From NCBI GenBank assembly GCA_035472475.1, contig DATIPA010000116.1:1-7989 (forward strand): a DNA stretch of 7,989 nucleotides. The letters run 5' to 3'. The translations under genes and the position numbers were made by a program. Shown in pieces: positions 1 through 5,478 of this stretch (its first letter is position 1; each line of letters begins with the position of its first letter). The DNA is from JAFAXD01 sp035472475. GTDB taxonomy: Bacteria; Pseudomonadota; Alphaproteobacteria; Rhizobiales; Xanthobacteraceae. The notes beneath the pieces are model-generated. The model was given only the letters and a program-made list of their open reading frames with translations, was not told the origin of the DNA and did not search any database.

Positions 1-92
1 TCCCGGAAAAGCCGCGCATCCCTGCACGACCACCCCAGCTCTTTTCCGTCGATGGCAGGCGGGTTAGGTTCAAGCAAATGGTTCCGGAGTAG
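1..92 (+). other. Possible 3' tail of an upstream gene (undecided)
   Basis: Before the dioxygenase start there is no obvious promoter. Two forward frames are open from the window edge: one ends at TAG 90-92 and reads about 29 residues ending in FKQMVPE, the other ends at TAG 65-67. A gene ending at 92 would stop four bases before the ATG at 97 and would contain that gene's ribosome binding site, a normal arrangement inside an operon. The piece is too short to identify, and third-position GC does not clearly favour either frame. It may equally be non-coding leader. Confidence 0.22.
86..89 (+). promoter_or_regulatory. Ribosome binding site that sets the dioxygenase alpha start
   Basis: GGAG lies seven bases before the ATG at 97. 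The earlier in-frame ATG at 52 has no purine-rich element at the right distance. The protein from 97 begins MPTPDDIRSLVEPGRVHRSL, which is how I would expect this oxygenase family to begin, so 97 is preferred as the start. Confidence 0.6.
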
Positions 93-96
93 CCCA

Positions 97-1473
97 ATGC
101 CAACGCCCGACGACATTCGTTCGCTGGTCGAGCCCGGCCGCGTGCACCGCAGCCTCTATACCGATCCGGACATTTTCGAACTGGAGCTCGAACGTGTGTT
201 CGGTAACGCCTGGATCTATGTCGGGCACGAGAGCCAGATCGGGCGCCCGGGCGACTTCATCGCTACTCGCATCGGGCGAAAGCCGCTGCTGCTCGCGCGC
301 GATCGCGACGGCGCCATCAGGCTCGTCCACAATCAGTGCGCCCATCGCGGCGTAATGGTTGTCGCCTCCGAGAGCGGCCAGACCGACGAATACCGCTGCT
401 GCTATCACGGCTGGACCTACGAACTCGACGGCCGCATCAAGGCGGCGCCGCTCCTGCACGGCTATCCGCCACATTTTGATCCCGCGAGTCCCGACGCCGG
501 GATGCGGCGCGTCCCGCGGGTCGCGAGTTACCGCGGTTTCGTGTTCGGCAGCCTCGCGGCCGACGGTCCGAGCCTCGAGGACTTCCTGGGCTACATGACG
601 ACCTCGTTCGACGACATGATCGACCGCGCGCCTGACGGCGCGCTCGAGGTCGCGGGTGGAACCTTCAAGCATCGCTACCGCGGCAACTGGAAGCTCTATC
701 TGGAGAATCTGTGCGACGCGGCGCATCCGTTGTTCGTGCACGAATCCTCAATCGTCGCGGCCAAACAACAGACCGACGATACCTATTCCGACGGTTCCGG
801 CGAAATCGCGATCCGGCAGATGCGCCAGAACGGCGCGCCCTACTCGTTCTGGGAAGCGAACGTTGGAATCTGGTGCTATCCGAACGGCCACAGTTTTCTG
901 GGCGACTACCACGACGATACCAAACTCGTTGCTGCGCTCAACGATCCGGCGTTCCGCGACTACATGAACGTCATGGAAGCCAAGAAAGGCAAGGAGCAGA
1001 CCAGGAAGATCGTCGAGGTCCGGCGCTGGAACACCAACATCTACCCGAACGTCTCGTTCATGAGCCAATTCCAGCAGTTGCGCGTGGTGCATCCGGTCGC
1101 CGTCGATGAGACCGTGGTGCACACCTACAATTACCGCCTGCGCGGGGCGCCCGAGCAGATGTTCCGCAACACGGTCGCCTTCGCCAATATCGTGAACGGG
1201 ACCGGATCATTGGTGCTGACCGACGATCTCGAAGTCTACAATCGCATCGCGTTCGGCCTTGCGAGCGCCGGGCCGGAATGGATCGAGATCGGTCGCGGCT
1301 TTATGAGCGACCAACCTGACCAACATGGCGGCCGTCGCGGCAAGAACTCGACCAGCGAAGTCTACATTCGCAACATGTTCGACGCCTGGCTCAGCTACAT
1401 GGCGCCGGACCCGGTCCGACAGTCGGAGGCACGCGCACGTCCGCGCGTCGCCGGTGGGGGTGCGCGGCCGTGA
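97..1473 (+). CDS. Aromatic ring-hydroxylating dioxygenase, large (alpha) subunit
   Basis: This is the catalytic subunit of a Rieske non-heme iron oxygenase, a cytoplasmic enzyme that uses O2 and electrons from a partner reductase to hydroxylate an aromatic ring. Numbering from the start at 97 (458 residues, a usual family length), the Rieske 2Fe-2S ligands are C81, H83, C101 and H104 (CxH, 17 residues, CxxH). The mononuclear iron site is N204-x2-D207-x2-H210-x4-H215: H210 and H215 are the likely iron ligands, and D207 is the likely residue relaying electrons between neighbouring subunits. D376 or D377 (in LTDDLEVYNR) is the probable third ligand. The last 16 residues are a low-complexity Arg/Ala/Gly tail. 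The stop overlaps the beta-subunit start, implying coupled translation. The family call is secure; the substrate (benzoate-like, salicylate-like or another arene) cannot be told from motifs. The frame is open upstream to the window edge, so a longer start is not excluded. Confidence 0.93.
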   Translation: MPTPDDIRSLVEPGRVHRSLYTDPDIFELELERVFGNAWIYVGHESQIGRPGDFIATRIGRKPLLLARDRDGAIRLVHNQCAHRGVMVVASESGQTDEYRCCYHGWTYELDGRIKAAPLLHGYPPHFDPASPDAGMRRVPRVASYRGFVFGSLAADGPSLEDFLGYMTTSFDDMIDRAPDGALEVAGGTFKHRYRGNWKLYLENLCDAAHPLFVHESSIVAAKQQTDDTYSDGSGEIAIRQMRQNGAPYSFWEANVGIWCYPNGHSFLGDYHDDTKLVAALNDPAFRDYMNVMEAKKGKEQTRKIVEVRRWNTNIYPNVSFMSQFQQLRVVHPVAVDETVVHTYNYRLRGAPEQMFRNTVAFANIVNGTGSLVLTDDLEVYNRIAFGLASAGPEWIEIGRGFMSDQPDQHGGRRGKNSTSEVYIRNMFDAWLSYMAPDPVRQSEARARPRVAGGGARP

Positions 1474-1997
1474 GCGCGACGACAATCCACGCGGCAGCCG
1501 CGGCCAAGCCGACCGCCGCTCCGCTTGACGCCAGCGCGTGCGAGGCTTTTCTGGTGCATGAAGCGCGCCTCCTCGATGACGGCCGGTTCGAGGAATGGCT
1601 CGCGCTGTTCACGACGGATGCCTGGTACTGGGTCCCCGCGCAGCCCCACCAGGCCAATCCACGCGACACCGTGTCCCTGATCTACGACGACCGGCGCCTA
1701 CTGGAGACGCGGGTGCGCCGGCTCGCAAGTCCGCGCATCTACTCGCAGGAACCGCGCTCGCGCACCACGCGCATCATTGCCAATGTCACAATTGAGGAAC
1801 AATCCGACGACGCGCGCGTGTGTGTCGTCCGGTCCAAGTTCCAACTGCTGGAATATCGCCGCGATACACAAACGGCCTTCGGCGGCACGGCGTTTCATCG
1901 ACTGATTGCTACTGACGCCGGCATTCGCATTGCCTGGAAGCGGGTCGATCTCGTCAACTGCGACGCCGTGCTTGATGGGCTGGTGGTGCCGTTCTGA
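1470..1997 (+). CDS. Aromatic ring-hydroxylating dioxygenase, small (beta) subunit
   Basis: This is the structural partner of the preceding alpha subunit, expected to form an alpha3beta3 oxygenase. It is 175 residues long, typical of the ring_hydroxyl_B family, which has a cone-shaped fold like nuclear transport factor 2 or scytalone dehydratase. After an Ala-rich leader (about residues 1-20) come the family signatures: an N-terminal helix FLVHEARLLDDGRFEEWLAL (27-46), DAWYWVP (50-56), IYDDRRLLETRVRRL (71-85) and YSQEPRSRTTRIIANV (91-106). The C-terminal strand WKRVDLVNCD leads to a hydrophobic end, VVPF. The GTG start overlaps the alpha stop (GTGA, 1470-1473) and is preceded by the G-rich stretch GGTGGGGG at 1453-1460, so the two subunits are translated from one message. 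No ferredoxin or reductase gene follows. The assignment is secure from motifs and context; the beta subunit says nothing firm about the substrate. Confidence 0.92.
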   Translation: MSATTIHAAAAAKPTAAPLDASACEAFLVHEARLLDDGRFEEWLALFTTDAWYWVPAQPHQANPRDTVSLIYDDRRLLETRVRRLASPRIYSQEPRSRTTRIIANVTIEEQSDDARVCVVRSKFQLLEYRRDTQTAFGGTAFHRLIATDAGIRIAWKRVDLVNCDAVLDGLVVPF

Positions 1998-2171
1998 GCC
2001 ACTGCAGGTAGCTCGATCGTGTTTCTGCCTTCGCGCTGCAACACACCCGTTCGCGCAAAATGGCGGCACGCCTCGACCAAGGCCGCGAAAGCGATAAGCC
2101 ATTGATTGAGTTGATAATGAGCTGCGCAAATGCACGCTGCGGCAGCTACAACAAATTGTCAAACAATATGT

Positions 2172-2196
2172 GGAACCAAACGCGCTGATGTGAGTT
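2172..2196 (+). promoter_or_regulatory. Candidate EcfG-type (general stress) promoter for the chitinase gene
   Basis: GGAAC (2172-2176), 16 bases, then AGTT (2193-2196). This matches the alphaproteobacterial general-stress sigma factor consensus GGAAC-N16/17-CGTT at all but one position. Transcription would begin near 2203 and leave an untranslated leader of about 110 bases. It is the best promoter-like match in the gap, but such short motifs occur by chance, and the organism is only inferred to be an alphaproteobacterium. Confidence 0.33.
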
Positions 2197-2297
2197 GCCT
2201 GCGCTTTTCAAGAAGTCCGCAATTCATGGGCATTGACTGTGACCAATAATCTAATCACGATGAATTAAACGTCAGCGGGGCGGCTGATCTCAATAAC

Positions 2298-2305
2298 GGA
2301 GGAGG
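2298..2305 (+). promoter_or_regulatory. Strong Shine-Dalgarno for the chitinase-like gene
   Basis: GGAGGAGG ends six bases before the GTG at 2312. It fixes that GTG as the start of the chitinase-like protein, which matters because the protein then begins without a signal peptide. Confidence 0.7.
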
Positions 2306-2311
2306 CGCCTC

Positions 2312-4234
2312 GTGTCGACGACGACCAAAATCATTTGGGCGTGGGGAACCAACACCCACATCGCATTTAATGCCACTACAGATATTCTTGATTTCGGCTG
2401 GTTCGCGGCCGGTCAATTCACCATCAGTGAAGTCAACGGGTCGGTGGTCATCGCGATTCCGTCCAATCACCAGACCTATACGCTCGACAATACGACGCTG
2501 AGTGAACTGCATCTTTCCAACATCGCCGGCAAGGATCCAACCGCGATCAGCGAATGGACCACGGCGCTCGGGAGTGCGACCACGACACCGCCTCCGGTAA
2601 CCCCGCCGATCGTCACGCCGCCCGTCACACCACCGGTCGTCACGCCGCCTCCCGTCACGCCGCCGACGAGCGGCGCGAGCAGCTGGTCGTCGAGCGCCGT
2701 CTACACCGCGGGAATGACCGCGACCGAAAACGGCGTGACCTACAAGGCCAACTGGTGGGTGCAAGGCGTTGATCCGGCTCAGCACAGCGGGGTCGGAGAC
2801 AGCGGTGAAGCCTGGACCATCATCGCGGGCGGGAGCAACGATCTCACCCCGTGGTCAGCGACCAAGGTCTATACGGCCGGCCTGGAGGTTACCGAAAACG
2901 GCGTGACCTATCAGGCCAACTGGTGGACGCAGGGCAGCGACCCCGCGCACAACAACGGCGCCAACGGCACCGGCGAGCCCTGGACCGTCGTGAGTGGGTC
3001 GGAACCGACGCACACCGTTCCGCTCGCGCCATCCGGCTTGGCGGCGACCGGAACGTCCTCCAGTGTGACGGATCTCAGCTGGAACGCTGCGAGCGTTCCC
3101 GACCATTCGGCGGTGACCGGCTACGCGATTTTCGAGAACAATCATCAGATCGCAACGACCACCGGCACTAGTTATGAAGTGACAAATCTCGCGGCGGACA
3201 CGAGCTACCAATTCACGGTAACGGCGATCGATGCGGGCGGCTCGTCGCCGCAAGCTAATCCGATCACGGTGCATACCGCGGCCGCGCCGGGCGGCGGTTC
3301 AGGAGGCGGAACAAGTGGCGGCGCAAACCCCGCGCATGAATTCTCGCCCTATATCGACATGGCGATGTCGCAAGACGCCGATCTGCTCGCCATTTCGCAC
3401 GCTTCGGGCATTCAGAACTTCACGCTCGCGTTCATGCTCGCCTCCGACAAAGGCATCGGTTGGCAGGGCGTCGGATCCATCACCGATGACACGCTCGTCA
3501 ACGGCACCACGATCCTCCAGCAGGTGCAGGCGGTCCAAGCCGCAGGCGGCCACATCACGATCTCGTTCGGCGGTGCTGCCGGACAGGAAGCGGCGCTGAC
3601 GGCGCCGAACGCATCGACCCTGCAGGCCGAATATCAGTCCGTGATCGACCGCTATCACGTCAATTCCATCGATTTCGACATCGAAGGCGCGGCGGTTGAA
3701 AATCAGCACTCGATCACGCTGCGCGATCAGGCCCTCGTCGGGCTCGAGCAAGCCAATCCAAACCTGCAGGTTTCCTTCACGCTGCCGGTGCTGCCGACCG
3801 GCCTCGTCGCCAGCGGGCTCAACGTGCTGCAGAGCGCAAAGAACGACGGTGTGAAAATCAACACGGTCAACATCATGACAATGGACTATGGCGCCGGCGT
3901 CGACAACAACGGGCAGATGGGCCAGGACGCCATCAGCGCGATCATGGCAACCGAGAAGCAACTCAGCAACCTCGGCGTCAACGCGCAGATCGGCGTCACG
4001 CCGATGATCGGGGTCAATGACATCGCGTCAGAGGTGTTCAAGCTCAGCGATGCGCAGGCGCTGCTGAACTACGCGCAAAGCGATCCCAAGGTGGCGGAGA
4101 TTTCGATGTGGTCGGTCGCCCGCGACAACGGTAATAGCGCCGGCGCCCACTATGCATCGTCGGACAGCAGCGGCATCGCGCAGCATCCGTACGACTTCTC
4201 GGCAGTCTTCCACCAGTTCGATCTGCACGCGTGA
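2312..4234 (+). CDS. Modular GH18 chitinase-like protein with RTX-like N-terminal domain
   Basis: This is a probable chitin (N-acetylglucosamine polymer) hydrolase of 640 residues. Domains in order: a beta-rich N-terminal domain (about 1-85); a Pro/Thr linker of TPPxV units (93-119); two CBM5/12-type chitin-binding modules (about 124-171 and 180-227), each with the NGVTYxANWW core and a later conserved Trp; a fibronectin type III domain (about 236-323); a Gly/Ser linker (326-340); and a GH18 barrel (about 343-638). In the barrel, SFGG (418-421), the catalytic strand D454-F-D456-I-E458 (E458 the likely proton donor), MTMDYG (522-527) and W600 are visible. The first Asp of the usual DxxDxDxE motif is N451. 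The layout recalls GH18 enzymes of the Pyrococcus ChiA-like group. There is no Sec signal peptide. The N-terminal domain (LDFGW, ISEVNGSVVIAI, YTLDNTTLSELHLSNI) resembles modules near the ends of type I-secreted RTX proteins, so non-Sec export is inferred. GTG start with GGAGGAGG six bases upstream. No immunity or transporter gene is adjacent. Confidence 0.88.
   Translation: MSTTTKIIWAWGTNTHIAFNATTDILDFGWFAAGQFTISEVNGSVVIAIPSNHQTYTLDNTTLSELHLSNIAGKDPTAISEWTTALGSATTTPPPVTPPIVTPPVTPPVVTPPPVTPPTSGASSWSSSAVYTAGMTATENGVTYKANWWVQGVDPAQHSGVGDSGEAWTIIAGGSNDLTPWSATKVYTAGLEVTENGVTYQANWWTQGSDPAHNNGANGTGEPWTVVSGSEPTHTVPLAPSGLAATGTSSSVTDLSWNAASVPDHSAVTGYAIFENNHQIATTTGTSYEVTNLAADTSYQFTVTAIDAGGSSPQANPITVHTAAAPGGGSGGGTSGGANPAHEFSPYIDMAMSQDADLLAISHASGIQNFTLAFMLASDKGIGWQGVGSITDDTLVNGTTILQQVQAVQAAGGHITISFGGAAGQEAALTAPNASTLQAEYQSVIDRYHVNSIDFDIEGAAVENQHSITLRDQALVGLEQANPNLQVSFTLPVLPTGLVASGLNVLQSAKNDGVKINTVNIMTMDYGAGVDNNGQMGQDAISAIMATEKQLSNLGVNAQIGVTPMIGVNDIASEVFKLSDAQALLNYAQSDPKVAEISMWSVARDNGNSAGAHYASSDSSGIAQHPYDFSAVFHQFDLHA
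2588..2668 (+). repeat. Pro/Thr/Val linker-coding microrepeat
   Basis: Residues 93-119 of the chitinase-like protein are irregular repeats of (V/I)TPP(P/V) units, coded by recurring GTCACGCCGCC-like blocks. Such linkers are flexible, extended spacers between secreted carbohydrate-active domains. At DNA level the repeats could change copy number by slippage. Confidence 0.75.
2681..2992 (+). repeat. Tandem duplication of the chitin-binding module
   Basis: The two carbohydrate-binding modules (coded by about 2681-2824 and 2849-2992) are direct repeats with a period of 168 bases (56 codons). The core blocks 2723-2758 and 2891-2926 match at 34 of 36 bases, including silent positions, while the flanks have diverged more. 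That pattern points to internal duplication with either strong constraint or later sequence exchange. Confidence 0.85.
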
Positions 4235-4255
4235 TCTGCGGTCGGGGTCCACATG

Positions 4256-4278
4256 CTGCTGACATAAACTGGCAGCAG
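4256..4278 (+). promoter_or_regulatory. Palindromic operator upstream of the WYL regulator gene (site 1)
   Basis: A 23-base inverted repeat with arms CTGCTGACA and TGGCAGCAG; 8 of 11 paired positions are complementary, and one more G-C pair flanks the arms (4255, 4279). It matches the site at 5042-5064 at 20 of 23 bases. It ends 36 bases before the GTG of the regulator gene and overlaps a -35-like CTGACA (4259-4264). The likely reading is autoregulation by the WYL regulator, inferred from position and repetition. Confidence 0.68.
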
Positions 4279-4281
4279 CTG

Positions 4282-4290
4282 TGGTAGAGT
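4282..4290 (+). promoter_or_regulatory. Candidate extended -10 element for the regulator gene
   Basis: TGG followed by TAGAGT (4285-4290) resembles an extended -10 box, four of six bases matching TATAAT. It sits just downstream of operator site 1, so a bound regulator would cover the -35 side. The spacing from CTGACA is long (20 bases), which is why an extended -10 is more plausible than a plain -35/-10 pair. Confidence 0.35.
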
Positions 4291-4314
4291 GAGCCCGCCA
4301 TTGCGGGAGCGATC

Positions 4315-5004
4315 GTGGCGCGCTCGGAACGTCTGCTCGAGTTGATTCAAGCGCTGCGGCGGCACCGGCAGCCGGTGAGCGGCGCCGCGCTTGCCGAGGA
4401 GCTCGGAGTCTCGCTCCGCACAATTTATCGCGATATCCAAACCCTGATCGGTCAGGGCGCCACGATCGACGGTGAGGCTGGCGTGGGCTTCGTACTGCGG
4501 CCCGGATTTGTCCTGCCGCCGCTGATGTTCTCGGACGAGGAGCTGGAAGCGCTGGTGCTTGGATCGCGCCTCCTCGCGCAACGCGCTGACAAGCCGCTGG
4601 CCGATGCAGCCCGCAACGCGATCGCCAAAATCGCGGCCGTCCTGCCGGGCGATCTACGCGACAGCATCGACAGCACCGGCCTGCTGGCCGGACCCGGACG
4701 AAGGCCGCCACCTGATCCGGTTGATATTGCGAGCATCCGGGCCGCGATCCGCACCGAGCGCAAATTGACCCTCGATTATACCGGCCCCAACGGCAAGCAG
4801 ACCCGTCGCACGGTGTGGCCGATTGCGCTCGGCTTCTTCGATCGCGTGCGCATGCTCGCGGCCTGGTGCGAGCTGCGCCAGGATTTCCGCCATTTCCGGA
4901 CCGACCGCATCAGCAGCCTGCGAGAGACCAGCCAGCGCTATCCCCGGCGCCGGCGCGCGCTGATGAAGGAATGGCGGGCAGCCGAAGGCATTCCGGAACA
5001 GTGA
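4315..5004 (+). CDS. YafY-like HTH-WYL transcriptional regulator
   Basis: A DNA-binding regulator of 229 residues, typical for short YafY-type proteins. The N-terminal winged helix-turn-helix (about 2-62) shows RLLELIQALRRHRQPVSGAA, ELGVSLRTIYRDIQTL (the second helix being the recognition helix) and a wing IDGEAGVGFVLRPGF. A linker helix region with FSDEELEALVLGSRLL (72-87) leads to a WYL domain (about 137-205) with LDYTGPNGKQTRRTVWPIAL, LAAWCELRQDFRHFRTDRIS. WYL domains bind small ligands or nucleic acids and tune the activity of such regulators. The GTG start has GGGAG five bases ahead (4305-4309). The gene sits between two near-identical palindromes and upstream of the VOC and EVE genes, which it probably controls together with itself. 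Whether it represses or activates, and the ligand, are unknown. Overlap of the sites with -35 regions favours repression. Confidence 0.9.
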   Translation: MARSERLLELIQALRRHRQPVSGAALAEELGVSLRTIYRDIQTLIGQGATIDGEAGVGFVLRPGFVLPPLMFSDEELEALVLGSRLLAQRADKPLADAARNAIAKIAAVLPGDLRDSIDSTGLLAGPGRRPPPDPVDIASIRAAIRTERKLTLDYTGPNGKQTRRTVWPIALGFFDRVRMLAAWCELRQDFRHFRTDRISSLRETSQRYPRRRRALMKEWRAAEGIPEQ

Positions 5005-5039
5005 TTCTGGACGTGTCTATGAGACACGACCGTGATTCT
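5001..5039 (+). repeat. 17-base palindrome flanked by 8-base direct repeats
   Basis: CGTGTCT-ATG-AGACACG (5012-5028) is a perfect 7-base-pair inverted repeat. It is flanked by direct repeats GTGATTCT at 5001-5008 (overlapping the regulator stop codon) and 5032-5039 (directly before operator site 2). No T run follows, so it is a poor intrinsic terminator. It could be a second protein-binding site or a small insertion scar. Confidence 0.5.
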
Positions 5040-5041
5040 CG

Positions 5042-5064
5042 CTGCTGACAGAATCTGACAGCAG
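5042..5064 (+). promoter_or_regulatory. Palindromic operator upstream of the VOC-EVE pair (site 2)
   Basis: A 23-base inverted repeat with arms CTGCTGACAGA and TCTGACAGCAG; 10 of 11 paired positions are complementary, better than site 1. It ends 42 bases before the ATG of the VOC gene, much like the 36 bases at site 1, and contains CTGACA (5045-5050) as a possible -35. Same family of site as 4256-4278; the adjacent WYL regulator is the likely binder. Confidence 0.7.
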
Positions 5065-5071
5065 GCTCGCC

Positions 5072-5077
5072 TAAGGT
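5072..5077 (+). promoter_or_regulatory. Candidate -10 element for the VOC-EVE pair
   Basis: TAAGGT lies seven bases after operator site 2, the same relative position as TAGAGT after site 1. The match to TATAAT is modest; equivalent placement at both promoters is the main support. Confidence 0.3.
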
Positions 5078-5106
5078 GTCGCCGTCCTCAAAAACGGAGC
5101 GTCACC

Positions 5107-5478
5107 ATGACCGACTTCAATTTCGTCCTGCTCTATGTGGAGAGTCCCACCGCGAGCGCGGCGTTCTACGCGGAGCTGCTGGGCCGGCCGCCGGTCGAAT
5201 CCTCGCCAACCTTTGCAATGTTCGCGATGCAGTCGGGCGTCATGCTGGGGCTGTGGTCGCGCGATACGGTGGCGCCGAAGCCGGCCGGCGCCGGCGGCGG
5301 CAGCGAAATCTGCTTTACGGTGCCCGACGCCGGTGCGGTCGACGCGCAGCACGTCGACTGGCGCAAACGCGGGCTCCCGATCGCGCAAGCGCCGACCACC
5401 ATGGATTTCGGCCGCACCTTTGTGGCGCTCGATCCGGATGGGCACCGGCTGCGGGTGTTTGCACCGGCGATGTCATGA
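5107..5478 (+). CDS. VOC-family (glyoxalase/bleomycin-resistance fold) protein
   Basis: A single-domain vicinal-oxygen-chelate protein of 123 residues, likely a cytoplasmic dimer. Both beta-alpha-beta-beta-beta halves are visible: NFVLLYVESPTASAAFYAEL (5-24) with MFAMQSGVMLGLW (38-50), and SEICFTVPDAGAVDA (66-80) with FVALDPDGHRLRVFAP (105-120). The positions that carry metal ligands in glyoxalase I appear altered: the usual His before the first strand's core is F6 by my alignment, and the Glu after DPDGxxI is R116. A metal-dependent lyase activity is therefore doubtful, and binding or sequestering a small molecule is at least as likely. The ATG has GGAG seven bases ahead (5096-5099). Its stop overlaps the start of the EVE gene. 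Operator site 2 lies just upstream, so control by the neighbouring WYL regulator is probable. The substrate is unknown. Confidence 0.87.
   Translation: MTDFNFVLLYVESPTASAAFYAELLGRPPVESSPTFAMFAMQSGVMLGLWSRDTVAPKPAGAGGGSEICFTVPDAGAVDAQHVDWRKRGLPIAQAPTTMDFGRTFVALDPDGHRLRVFAPAMS

Larger units (their letters stand above)
1998..2311. other. Intergenic region between dioxygenase and chitinase genes
   Basis: This 314-base gap is clearly more AT-rich than the genes around it, as expected of a promoter region. No convincing ORF and no classic terminator (stem followed by a T run) was found. Weak structures include an inverted repeat AGCTGC/GCAGCT (2120-2125 with 2142-2147), a short ATTGT-CAA-ACAAT palindrome (2155-2167), and a GATAAT -10-like hexamer (2113-2118) with no matching -35. 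A candidate EcfG-type promoter (2172-2196) and a strong ribosome binding site (2298-2305) are listed separately. The gap is presumably where dioxygenase transcription ends and chitinase transcription begins. Confidence 0.6.

Noticed and set aside
52..96. Longer dioxygenase alpha start at ATG 52
   Set aside because: There is no ribosome binding site at the right distance, and the extra 15 residues do not look like the family. GGAG at 86-89 favours 97.
70..741. Long minus-strand ORF (223 codons) opposite the dioxygenase alpha gene
   Set aside because: It lies wholly antisense to a gene with intact Rieske and iron-site motifs and reads as Arg/Ala/Val-rich shadow sequence typical of high-GC DNA.
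2233..2261. Housekeeping promoter with TTGACT (2233-2238) before the chitinase gene
   Set aside because: The -35 is good, but no hexamer 16-19 bases downstream matches TATAAT at more than three positions, so it was not listed as a feature.
3299..3961. Minus-strand ORF inside the GH18 region
   Set aside because: It is a codon-phase shadow of the GH18 coding frame, with no motif and no convincing ribosome binding site.
4028..4711. Minus-strand ORF across the chitinase end, operator site 1 and the regulator start
   Set aside because: It would run through the operator/promoter region and two supported genes, and its product is Arg/Ala-rich with no family pattern.
5076..5474. Upstream extension of the EVE frame across the VOC gene
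   Set aside because: The extended part lacks EVE similarity, while the VOC frame has clear motifs and a ribosome binding site. The ATG at 5475 in an ATGA overlap is the natural start.
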